Part shown: positions 10,454 through 20,935 of the stretch, piece after piece | How the letters are laid out: every line of letters starts with the position of its first letter | Numbering within the stretch: the stretch's first letter is position 1 | DNA from: Entonaema liquescens | Taxonomy: Eukaryota > Ascomycota > Sordariomycetes > Xylariales > Xylariaceae | NCBI GenBank assembly: GCA_902805475.1 | Contig: CADCSX010000025.1 | Span: 1,178,001-1,242,000, forward strand | DNA length: 64,000 nt | Reading direction: 5' to 3' | Position numbers and translations under genes: made by a program | The notes under the pieces: generated by a model | The model's input: the letters and a program-made list of their open reading frames with translations, nothing else | Database searches by the model: none | Told to the model about the DNA's origin: nothing

Positions 10454-12321
10454 ATGGCTTTACATGCTCTCCTTCGAGCCAGAGCTCCCGCAGCTCTGAC
10501 TCGGGGAGCTCTAGCACCATCAAGACAATATGCGTATGTGAAACAAACATAACGGATCCTCTAACATGTCTTATAATTAACAGTTCTACTATCAGTCGTC
10601 TTTTAAGCACAACACCTTGCCGTCGTTCCAATGACTCCGACCTCAACAAAGTCTCCCGCTCCATCACACAACCCAAGGCGCAGGGTGCGTCGCAAGCTAT
10701 GCTATACGCGACCGGTCTCACCGAAGAGGATATGTCAAAACCTCAGGTTGGTATCTCGTCGGTATGGTACGAGGGCAACCCGTGTAATATGCACTTAATG
10801 GACCTGTCAGCTGTGGTCAAGGAATCCGTTGCCCGCGCTGGACTCATTCCTTATCGATTCAACACGATCGGTGTCTCTGATGGTATATCTATGGGTACAA
10901 CAGGCATGCGCTACTCTTTACAAAGTAGAGAGATTATTGCCGACAGTATAGAAACTGTTATGCAGGGTCAATGGTATGACGCAAACGTTTCGTTACCCGG
11001 ATGCGACAAGAATATGCCTGGTGTTCTAATAGCTATGGGCCGAGTGAACCGACCCAGCATTATGGTCTATGGTGGTACTATCAAGCCGGGTTGCAGTAAA
11101 GGCGGTGCGCCGATTGACATTGTCAGCGCTTTCCAAGCGTACGGACAGTACATTTCTGGTGACATCACGGAAGAGCAGAGATTCGACATTATCCGACATG
11201 CATGCCCTGGAAAAGGCGCATGTGGTGGCATGTACACGGCGAACACAATGGCTACCGCTATTGAGACATTGGGAATGACCTTAACGGGTAGCAGTAGCAG
11301 TCCTGCTGATGACCCGAGCAAAATCAAGGAATGTGAACAAGTTGGTGAAGCAATCAAGAACGCCATGAAGGAAGATATACGCCCGCGGGATGTTATGACG
11401 AGAGAAGCGTTCGAAGAGGCTATGATCGTAGTCAACATTCTCGGAGGTAGTACAAACGCCGTCATGCATCTGATCGCCATTGCGGACTCCGTAGGCATAA
11501 AGCTCACCGTTGACGACTTCCAAGCCGTCTCGGATAGAACACCTTTCCTTGCCGATTTGAAGCCGTCCGGCAAATTCGTAATGGAAGACATGCACAAGAT
11601 CGGCGGTACCCCTGCTCTACTTAAGTTCCTCATTGGCGAGGGTATCCTCAAGGGTAACAATGTTACGGTTACCGGTAAGACATTAAAACAGAACGTCGAG
11701 TCCTGGCCGTCCTTCCCCAAGGACCAACAGGTTATCCGGCCGTTCTCCAACCCCATTAAGCCCACAGGTCACATCCAGATCCTACGCGGACAACTCGCCC
11801 CTGGCGGCTCCGTTGGCAAGATCACGGGTAAGGAAGGTCTTGTTTTCACTGGCAAAGCCAAGTGTTATGATCAGGAAGACGACTTCATCCAGGCACTTGA
11901 GCGCGGAGAAATAAAGAAGGGCGAGAAGACAGTAGTTATCATCCGGTACGAAGGACCCAAGGGTGGTCCTGGTATGCCCGAAATGTTGAAGCCATCTTCC
12001 GCCATTATGGGCTATGGTCTTGGTAACGACGTCGCGCTATTGACGGATGGGCGATTCTCAGGTGGTAGCCACGGTTTCCTGATTGGCCACATTACCCCCG
12101 AGGCGCGTGAGGGCGGTCCAATTGGACTAGTGAAGGACGGCGACACTGTTACGATAGACGCGGAGAGGCGTATTATTGACACCGATGTTAGCGATCAAGA
12201 GATGGCTGAGAGGAAGAAGGCTTGGAGCCCCCCGCCGCCACGGTACGCCCAGGGCACACTAACCAAGTATGCTGCTCTCGTCAGCGATGCCAGCCACGGC
12301 TGCGTCACTACTGGACACTGA
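10454..12321 (+). CDS. ilv3: Dihydroxy-acid dehydratase, mitochondrial (branched-chain amino-acid synthesis)
   Basis: Two exons, 10454-10533 and 10584-12321, give 605 residues. The 50-nt intron begins GTATGT and ends TAACAG. The spliced start MALHALLRARAPAALTRG is rich in Arg and Ala and reads as a mitochondrial targeting peptide; an in-frame upstream ATG-less extension reaches 10321 but lacks that feature. The enzyme dehydrates 2,3-dihydroxy acids to 2-keto acids, the third step to valine, isoleucine and the leucine precursor. IlvD/Edd-family marks are present: SLPGCDKNMPG (about residue 163) and GKGACGGMYTANTMA (about 236), carrying the Fe-S cysteines, and DGRFSGGSHGF (about 514) near the active site. 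Length is normal for fungi. Filamentous fungi usually carry paralogues, so this may not be the principal copy. It starts 1.16 kb from the RIP-mutated element. Confidence 0.92.
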
Positions 12322-12933
12322 GATCCTATTAAGCTTATATAGAACGAGGGTTGAGGTTCAATGTTAAAAAAGCAAGTGGGAATGTCTTGTATCTATTGGT
12401 CTTGGGCTATATTATTGCACGGTCATCTGGTTTCTGGTCAGGAAAATGGGTGCATCGGACTCCGGCCGCGGTCTAAGAGCGGCAATTATGATATTAAAAA
12501 AATCGAACAAAGTTTAAATGTCCCAAAACTTTGCCCAGGTAATTTGAGATATGAACCTAAAGTCAATTACAGCTAAAATGCTTATGCTGTCTCCATCACT
12601 AAGTTAAGGTTGAAGCCGAGAAGGCTGGAGACTGGATGGACAGATTTCACCTCCTTTTCCTATTAAATTTATTCCTCATGGACCGGCTAGAATTTCACAG
12701 ACGGTCGTACTTAGTGTCCATATTCATCTCTTCTCATTGACTATAACCTCCCGCAAGCCACTCCGATTCGTTTTTCACCCCCTGCTCTCGTGTTCTTACA
12801 GGCAAACCACGTGGGGGAAAAGAATAATATCAAATGCATGCTCCACCCGAAATGCGTAACAATGACGTTAGACAACTGGCCAGCAAGCAAACAGTTTGAC
12901 CAGTTCCGAAAATTTACATAAAACCGCACGACT
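12322..12933. other. Convergent 3' intergenic region
   Basis: Lies between two converging genes. The short open frames here have no recognisable content. It serves as the 3' ends of both neighbours. Confidence 0.5.
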
Positions 12934-13991
12934 TCATTTTTTGCCCTTGTTCCAAGCCGAGACAAATGCCGCTTTATCTCGCAGCGTCAGGCCGACTCTC
13001 TTGTTGCGTGCGAGTCGCGCCAGGTCATCGGCGACCTTGTCGAGCAATGCCCGCTCTTCGGATGTAATGGGTGCGCCGTCCGCTTCTTCGCCGAGTCTAT
13101 CCGCGATCCCGTCCGCCGGACCGTCTCCGTTAGTAACGGCGGCATAGTTGTTGCTTACGCCCTCGGCGATGCGCACCCTAATAAGATGCGTGGGACGACT
13201 GAGGAGTTTCCATAGAAAGGAGATATAAGCTCCCGGAACAGGGGTGGTGATATCGGGAGGCGTGTACCGTATGCTGACGGGAAAGATCTGGGCATTGGCA
13301 GGCGCGGATAGCAGAGACGGGGAGAACGGAAGGATTCCCTTGCCGTTTGTGGTGCTCATCTCGGGGAAGACGGCAATAACACGATGCGGATTCTGCTCCA
13401 CGAGTGCGCGCAGGGTAGTCAAGTTTTTTGGAGACGGGGGAGACAATGCTGGTGACGAGAGAGCAAGAAGGATAGCGCGCAAGAGGGAAACACGCTGGAC
13501 CTTACGGGTGCCCGGAAACGAGATGGTGAATATGGGATCGAATATGGCTGCGAGGTAGAGGGCATCGATAGGGCTGGTAAACTGTGCGGCAACGATAGAG
13601 CGGTTGGTACTACCCGGGAAACGAGAGCTTGGCTGTTGCGACAGCGAGCCACGTTTGACGCCATCGAGCTGCAGGTCCACCCACCAGATGCCCGGTATAC
13701 CGAGGAACGTCCACAACAACAGCTTACGAATGATCTGCGGAACGAGAAAAGAAGGCAGGTTGTCGAGGAAGAGGAAGAACAGTACGCTGTATGATAAAAA
13801 TAGCGGCAGTCGGAAGAGGAAGAGAGCCGCGTGTAAGAGTGAGGAGAGTGTCGAACTTGGCGTAGAAGAGGGAATAAAGGGCGAGATGCCAGATCCTTGA
13901 TGAGCGAGATTAGTTAGGTACATGATCACTTCAGAGATAATATGTTAAGTTAAAGCTTACCGCGGTCGCGGAACTGACTGTATTTCTCCAT
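12934..13991 (-). CDS. loa1: Loa1/Vps66-type lysophosphatidic acid acyltransferase
   Basis: Two exons, 13991-13961 and 13895-12934, give 330 residues. The 65-nt intron begins GTAAGC and ends CATCAAG. Splicing restores MEKYSQFRDRGSGISPF, the characteristic N-terminus of fungal Loa1 proteins; starting inside the second exon would lose it. A hydrophobic stretch at about residues 35-85 suggests membrane anchoring. PlsC-type motifs follow: FTSPIDALYL (motif I) and FPEMSTTNGKGILPF (motif III). Yeast Loa1 moves oleoyl from CoA onto lysophosphatidic acid at the ER and lipid droplets. Motif I lacks the usual His of HX4D; to my recollection yeast Loa1 also deviates there. It is divergent to the kinesin gene, with 897 bp between starts. 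Confidence 0.85.
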
Positions 13992-14888
13992 CTTGTCTTC
14001 TATAGCTAGAACTATGTAAAATGTTATGTGCGGTGGTGAAATAGCTAAGAAGCTAAGTACAGTAAATAAATCTATCCCAGCCTTGGGGTATTTTCGAGGC
14101 TATCGAGACATCAAGAACGATGGATATAAAAAGGAATTTGACGCCAACGCAAATATATGTACCTGCGTACGTTGAAAGTAAGAAAGTAGTGTAACAGGAA
14201 ATTGGAACCCGTCAGATGAAAGAGGGCATGAATTAAAGACGGTTCGATGGCGTCAAGGGTTTGGCATTTTTGGTGTTTGGCATGTGAAGAAGACCTGACG
14301 CTTAATTGCTTAACCTAACCTAATAAACTTTCCCCCACACGCTATTCTACACTCTATTCTACACTCTATCAGCTTATCTCATGTGTTAACTCGGGAAAGC
14401 TCAGACCAAGTTTTTTAAGTACCAGGTACTATGTAGTAAGCTGATGCTCGTTCTGCCGTTCAGCCCGTCGCACCTGTTTCAGCCCCATAAGAAAATGGAG
14501 CTTCCTATAAAGGTACAAATATACAAAGTTACCTAAGCACGCGACTTAAAACCGGTCATTTGAAAGTTCTAATATTTTAGTTGCCGGGACAACAATACCA
14601 AGTAATCAACACAGCGGGTCTGCATAATCGATTATTTGCACAACTCAAAGCTTTATCCTGTCAACCGTAGTCTACAATCTAAACGCCATCAAACGCTACC
14701 CACTTCGTTCAATGGAAAAACAGTCTACCGTCTCAAACCTAACTCCCATTTCAATACTATCTTAACATCGACTCCTCTCTTCCTCGATTTCGAACTGGCG
14801 CGCGCGCTCTTTCGGAGCTTAATTGCTTTTGTTATTTAATTTTGCATTTCGTTTTGATTTGCTTTTAAGCTTTGAGGAAACATTCAAG
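13992..14888. promoter_or_regulatory. Shared divergent promoter region (loa1 / kinesin)
   Basis: 897 bp between two divergent start codons. It includes an exact short repeat, CTATTCTACACT occurring twice at about 14342-14367, and a pyrimidine-rich leader before the kinesin ATG. No coding sequence is supported. Confidence 0.45.
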
Positions 14889-17800
14889 ATGGAGGCAGAG
14901 AGCGTGGTAAGTATTTCGACCCTATTATTCCTTGAGTCGATCAGGTCCAGTATTACTCGTATACAAAAATTAGAAATAGGAGTTAACTTGTCACCACAGC
15001 AATTTAGGGCGAGCGGTATTCAAAAGCCGTCGAAAATATCAACAGGAATACCCAGGCCTCCATCGGCTATTTCTAGCGGCAGCGGCCTACACGAGATGAC
15101 GAGTTCTCAGAGTAATGTTCGGTCGCAACCGTCATCGTCGATTCCGGCGGCGCATGGACTAAAGCGCAGCGTACCGGCTCCAGGTTCGAGCGACCCATTT
15201 GTCCAACAACATAATCGCGTATACTCACAAGAACAAAATGCAGCCGTGCAGTCTGATGCCAAGCGGGTGCCTCTATCCAGAAGAGCGGAACAGTTTGGCA
15301 CGTCTAGTACTACATACCAACCTACACAGAGCTTGAGGGGTACAGCTCTGAAAGACGCGGTAAGTAATATCTCCTTTCCATCTCGATTTTCGAATATTCT
15401 CTATCGTGTTAGCATCATGTTCCCCGACCATCATACTAATCCGCCTGATAAACAGCCTAGATCCAATCACACGAGCTTCAACGGTTCTTCAATATCTCGT
15501 CACACTTCGAACAGTAGCTATTCCTCCAGTACAAGCGGTTATGCCACGAGTATCAGCTCTGCTCGTCCCTCTTCCCGATCACAGTACTCGCATTCGCGAA
15601 CACGGTCAGCTGTGAAGCCCGCACGACCTGCAACTTCGATGGGTACACGTGAGGAGGCACCAAGCAGCACCAGCAACAACAATGGTACGGCGCCCCCAAT
15701 AGCGCATATTCGCGCAAAGCCAAGTTACAGTAAAATATCTAGCAAGAAGAAGATCGGGAAGCCCCGATCCCTTCAAGATATTCCATACACATCCTATGAA
15801 GAGCCTCTCCCTCAGGACAGAGAAGTCTCTCTATCCGAGAAGTTCCAATCACTAGCTCTCAGCAAACAGAAGGTACTTCACATGCAAGGAATTCAAGCGA
15901 TTTCTGAACCAAATATGCCCCCTCCGCCTCCGACCTTGCTCCCTCAGACAACCCCCAGAAGCAAAAGGCTAGTCGCCAGAGAGCAGTATCAAACAAAAAG
16001 TGAGGAAACCCAGATGGACTCAGTGGTCCCTACAACCCCAGCTAGAAAAGCTATTGATCGATTCGAAATGCAATGGAATGATTTAAGAAAGACCCCAATG
16101 AACACCATGTCACCATCACCTAGAAAGGGACCATATCTGTCCAAATGTTCTAACCTCACCGGTTATGTAGTATCCGAGATCGAAGAGAAACTCGGCAAAA
16201 TGGACAGCGAATTCCAACAGCTAAAAGAGTTCATGAATGCAACCGAGAAGAGCAACTATAGCGTCAAGGAAGAGCTCGAAATCGCAAAGAAGAGAGGTAA
16301 GCTACCGTTACGATATGCCACTTTATTTATCCACTAAGACCTAGCAGTGGCGAACCTAGAGGACCAGCGAAATGAATTGCAAACAGAAAGGGCAAAACTC
16401 ATGGATAAGCTAGCAGACGCAGAGCGTCAAGTTCGTAATCTTAACATCGATATCAAGGATCAGCAGAGACGTCATGATAAGTACTGCGAAGAAATCATCG
16501 CAGATCATGAAAGAAAACTGAGAACCAAGATTGACGACTATGAACGCGAAATGGACAAAGTCGCCAAGCTTCAGCAAGAGTTCGAAGAAAGATGCGGTGC
16601 TGAAGCTGAAGCCAGACTGGATAACCTGTCTCATGAGAACAAGGAGCTGCGGGGTACCCTCGAGAGACAGAAGCGAGATCATGAGCACGAAATTCGCCTA
16701 CTCAACATAGATCTAGACAGGCAATCTATTCGGATGCGGGATTTCGAAGACAGCTTGAGAAAATCAGAAGAGGAGCAACGCGCGCTCCAGGCTCATATCG
16801 ACGAAAACCTCAAGACAATTGATCGACTCAGAAAACGAGCCGAAGATGCTGAGGAGAGCCTTTCGAAAGATAAAGGCCATCTGGGTGGACAAATTAGTCT
16901 TCTAAGTCAGAAACTGGACATTAGCTCGGAGCGAATCCAGAGTCTAGAGGAACAGAATAAAGCCATCCAGTTAGAATGCGAACGAAGGCTTCAAGAAATT
17001 GAGCAAGCAGCGCAAAAGAAGATTGATGGGGAAACCAAGGCATTACGAGACAAGCTCATCAAGGAAGAGGAAAGGCGGCACAAGCTCTTCGAGCAAGTAC
17101 AAGAACTCAAGGGGAACATTCGTGTCATGTGCCGAATCAAGCCGGCAGCGGACAAATCGAGCGATGCTCTCATCAAATTCAACCCTCGAGTAAGCGAGCT
17201 TGATGAGGATAAGATTGATGGTCTCACCATACCGACAGAGCGAGAAGACTTCAGGATGCCAGGCAAGATGATTCCTGGAGAGCCAAAGGATTTCAGCTTT
17301 GAGCGAGTCTTCGACGATAACTGCACCAACAAAGACGTGTTTGACGAGATTAGTCAACTCGTCCAATCTGTCATGGATGGCAAGAAGGTTTGTATCTTCT
17401 GCTATGGCCAAACCGGATCAGGCAAGACGTACACAATGAGCCGAAAGGAGGACGGTATCATTCCCAGAACGCAAGACATGATCTTCAGTGAGGTCGACAG
17501 ACTGAAGGTACTAGGCTGGGAATACACAGTCGAAGGCAGCTACTTGGAGGTCTACCAAGACAAACTGTACGACCTTCTCGCGTCTCGCAGCGCGAAGCCC
17601 GAACCGCTCACGGTTGATCCTATCAGCGAAGAGTTAAATATCAAGGGCCACTCGTTCACGCTCTTGAAGGAAGAGAAAGACCTCGATGAAATGGTCAGGA
17701 CAGCAGATAACAACCGTCACACTGCTGCAACCGCGATGAACGACCGTTCTTCGCGCTCGCATTCTATCCTAGTCCTCAAGATTCGTGGGGTCAAGAAGAA

Positions 17801-18245
17801 TGAGGATGGCGAAATCATCAAGACTCGAAAGGGTACTCTAAACTTGATCGACTTAGCAGGTTCCGAGTCCCCCGACAAGGCGCGTGGCGAGCAGATCTAC
17901 AAGGAAGGTGTCGAGATCAACTCGTCGCTAAGCTACCTACGAACGGTGTTATCGCGCCTAGGTCAAGGTAAGACAGAGGGTGTAGACTTCCGATCTTATA
18001 CTCTAACCCAGCTGCTGCGGCCGTCGCTCGGTAAGGGTTGCCGGACTCTGATGTTTGTCATGGTGAGCCCGCTGAAGGAGAATGAAAATGAAACCATAAG
18101 GAGTTTGGAATTTGCCAAAGACGTAAGTAATACCATGCTCCCCCTAAGATGCATGATGTCCTTTTTTGAACTCAGCTAATTGTTCGAGCAGGCCCAGAAA
18201 GTCAAGATGGGCGGCAACGGAGGAGCTACTAAAAGCAAGAAATAA
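14889..18245 (+). CDS. Kinesin-14 family C-terminal motor protein, divergent
   Basis: Five exons, 14889-14906, 15000-15359, 15456-16296, 16348-18122 and 18192-18245, give 1015 residues. All introns are GT-AG with GTAAGT/GTAAGC donors. Layout: a Ser/Pro-rich disordered N-terminus (1-350), a long heptad coiled coil (about 360-655), the kinesin-14 neck ELKGNIRVMCRIKP (about 660), then the motor. P-loop GQTGSGKTYTM (about 757), switch I NDRSSRSH (about 870) and switch II DLAGSE (about 906) are intact, so ATP hydrolysis is plausible. Neck-before-motor order implies minus-end-directed, Kar3/KlpA-like spindle or nuclear functions. Odd points: NSSLS replaces the near-universal NKSLS, and the loop-12 segment reads DFRSYTLTQLL where kinesins have PYR.SKLT.LL, so microtubule binding may differ. 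It may be a second, specialised kinesin-14. Confidence 0.9.
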
Positions 18246-19921
18246 GGACTTTTTTATCCGGAATATAAAAACGACTGTTTCTTGTAACATAATTCTCTTT
18301 TTTTGTTCTCCTCTCGAAAGCTACCGGAGAAGGTGATGGCGGACGGGGGGAGGGAGTATATGCTATGCATAGATCACATACCCGTTTGGTGGTATTTTCC
18401 TTGTTTTGCAAGGCGAAAGGGGGGAGGGAGCGAAATGCGGCGTTCGATCCAGGGCGTTATAGGGGTCAGGTAAATTCAATGAGATGACGATGTTGTGGTT
18501 TTAACTTTTTTCTACAAAATACCTACCTGGTAACCCGAGCTCTTGTTCCGTATAGAGAGGATCGACGCGTCGAGACGTTGTTTGAAGAAGCCTGCTGTTG
18601 GTATGGAACAGGCTAAGTTCGATTAGTGGTATATTGAATATTATGGCTGTAATCTTTATGTTAGTCGTGAGGGTGTTTTGTGATAGGTTTTTAGTAATTA
18701 TGATGAGGATCGCGTATTTTTGCGACGTTTTATAGCTCATCGCTGTCTCTCTTAAATTTGCAGCGTGTTGGTCGACAAGCAGCATTAGTGCTGTCGGCTT
18801 GTTTCCAAGGAACCATCATAGCCCTGAAGTGCCGTAAGTTAATAGCAGCTTTGACCTTTAGTTCTTCGTACACTAGAACCTCCGTGTGCGACAAGATGCA
18901 GCGCTCGTCCTATATCCTCTCAGCATCATGTCCTTCAAGCTCTTATGCCGTTTCGATACCAATAAGCCGCATATCCAAGATTATTTCCTTCCCACAATTC
19001 CACGAGTATCCCACGAGGTCTCCCAGCGGATCTTACCTACGCGAGCTAAATTCGGCTTAGCAAGGGATAGGTAAGGGAGAATCACCTCACCGCGCGCAGA
19101 TATGGCATCAACGCCAGATTGCAACGCTTCTCGGCAGTAGACCCCGTTACCTACATATATATACGCGCAACCATCCCCCCTCGCTATTGATACCTACTTA
19201 CCTACTTATGAAGGGCTTGAGAAGTGCCGAGGAGAAACAGGCTATTCTTGCAGCGCGGCGCGGCGTGTCTGTCTCCCTTGCTCCAGTGATCGTCGCTGTC
19301 GAGTAATTAAGAGGGCGTCGTGCTATATCAAGGACGCTGCCAATGGCTGAAATGGGGCGGAGAGGAACGCCGGGGGACGTGGCTACCGGTATCAGGACGG
19401 GAGTCTTGTTGCGGGTGTTGAGAATAATTTTGGGGAGAGAAAGAGAAAGGGAGCTCTGGTAGTGGAAGTGATGATGGGAGAAGTCCTGGATGATAGTGAT
19501 ATTTTGACCCTTCATGACAAGATAGTTTTATTTCTCACTACGAGGCGAGGTTTTAGGTAAGTCTTGTTACTATTCTACGGAACTACTCCCACAGGTTATG
19601 ATTGAAGGTAATCCATACCTAAAACACGAACGAGTGCTACTAAGAGAATATGCTCTTGATTATGTCTTGGCTCTAGTCTTCATGCTAGATTATGCCCACC
19701 ATCAAACGCTGTAGATCCCAAACCAAGCACGACGAGCTATTCGTCGCTTATTCTAGTGCTTCTACCCGTGATTACCTATGCACCTCTAATGTTCTATGCG
19801 TCAAGTATAGACAGGCTTTCCGGTACTAATGCTTCCCATTCTCGTAACAGCTCGAACTTTAAGACATGATATCCTCGATTAGGTACATACCGCACGGCTC
19901 TAGTTGTCCCTCTTCCTAGCA
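18246..19921. other. Intergenic region
   Basis: 1.7 kb with no frame I can support. A G-rich stretch lies at 18333-18355, and a small hairpin-forming sequence, AGCATTAGTGCT, at about 18781. It holds the 3' ends of the kinesin and cutinase genes, which converge. Confidence 0.45.
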
Positions 19922-20935
19922 CTAGAAAAGCAAAGGGTTTACATCCACATCTCCATCTCCCTTGGGTGTCGGCAGCGGCGGCAAAGACGCCGGAATCGCG
20001 CCAGATGGCTGGGGCGGCGGCGGAATGGGTGGAAGCGGAGCGGGGACCGTCACGTTAGAGAACACGAAGCTCCCGTTAGGCCAGGGTCTCACGGCGGCGT
20101 CGGCGAGCAGCTTTCCAGCGAGATAGTAAGTTGCGGTTGGCACCCACTTGATGTAGTCGAAGTGCACCGGGAACACGTACAGCGTGCCGGTGCACACGAG
20201 GTCGCCCGAGTTGCAGATGATAAGGGTCCGGTTCGTGTCGAAGTCCTTGATCCGGCCGCCGTCCTGCAACGTCTGCGTGTCCCCGAAAGTCACCACGCCT
20301 ACGATCCTGTCTTTTACTTGTTGGCTTAGTCCTTCGATGGCGCGGTGCGTGAGGGCTGCTCCTTGGCTATGTATGGGGTTCGTCAGTCTTTGTGATTTGA
20401 TGTTCGGTCGTAAAGGGGGGTGATGTTCCGCAAAAGGTAATTACTATGGGATATGACTGATAAAAGAGAAATCGCCTACCTGTAACCTGCCGCTACAATC
20501 TTCGAGTCCGGGCAAGTCGCCGCCGCATTCACGAGCAGTTGCATGTCGAAGATTCCCCAAGGCGGCGCTCCGCCGGGGTAGAAATTCGTTTCTATAAATC
20601 CCCAATAGTCCACCCCCTGAGTGGCCACGTTGGCTGGCCCGAATAATGCCTTGAGCCCGTCAGACAGCCGCGGGCCAACCGTGTTCCCCTTCAAGCGTGT
20701 TAGCGACGCGTTTTCCCTAGATACTACTATGCTGCTTAAGATAACATACCATATTCCCAGGTTCTATAGTAGCTTTCGCCCATATGAATATTATGGGTTT
20801 ACATCCGAAATCCGTCAACTCGTGCGCCCAGTAGCCCAAAGTCCATGTTTGGCGAGCTTGTAGAGATGATGCTGGCAGTGCTGATACTGCTGCGATGCCT
20901 AGAGATAGGACCAACAGCAAGATTGACGTTATCAT
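19922..20935 (-). CDS. Cutinase family serine esterase with proline-rich tail
   Basis: Three exons, 20935-20750, 20688-20480 and 20366-19922, give 279 residues. Introns of 61 and 113 nt are GT-AG; the first carries GCTAAC. A signal peptide (residues 1-about 20) is followed by the alpha/beta-hydrolase cutinase fold. Catalytic residues are visible: Ser132 in GYSQGA, Asp186 in CNSGDLVC and His199 in PVHFDY. Cys45, the AATC cysteine and the CNSGDLVC pair are placed for the family's disulphides. The enzyme should hydrolyse cutin or other polyesters outside the cell. The Ser132 codon is split by intron 2 (AG|C). Odd: the oxyanion segment reads AKATIEPGN instead of ARG[ST]TE.GN, and a tail of about 45 residues rich in proline follows the catalytic domain. 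Confidence 0.88.

Noticed and set aside
10454..13991. Possibility of a biosynthetic cluster around the dehydratase (self-resistance type)
   Set aside because: No terpene cyclase, polyketide synthase, peptide synthetase or P450 gene is visible in the window.
18779..18792. ATTAGTGCTGTC, identical to 12 bases at the MITE terminus
   Set aside because: The match stops after 12 bases and there is no second inverted arm nearby; likely chance.
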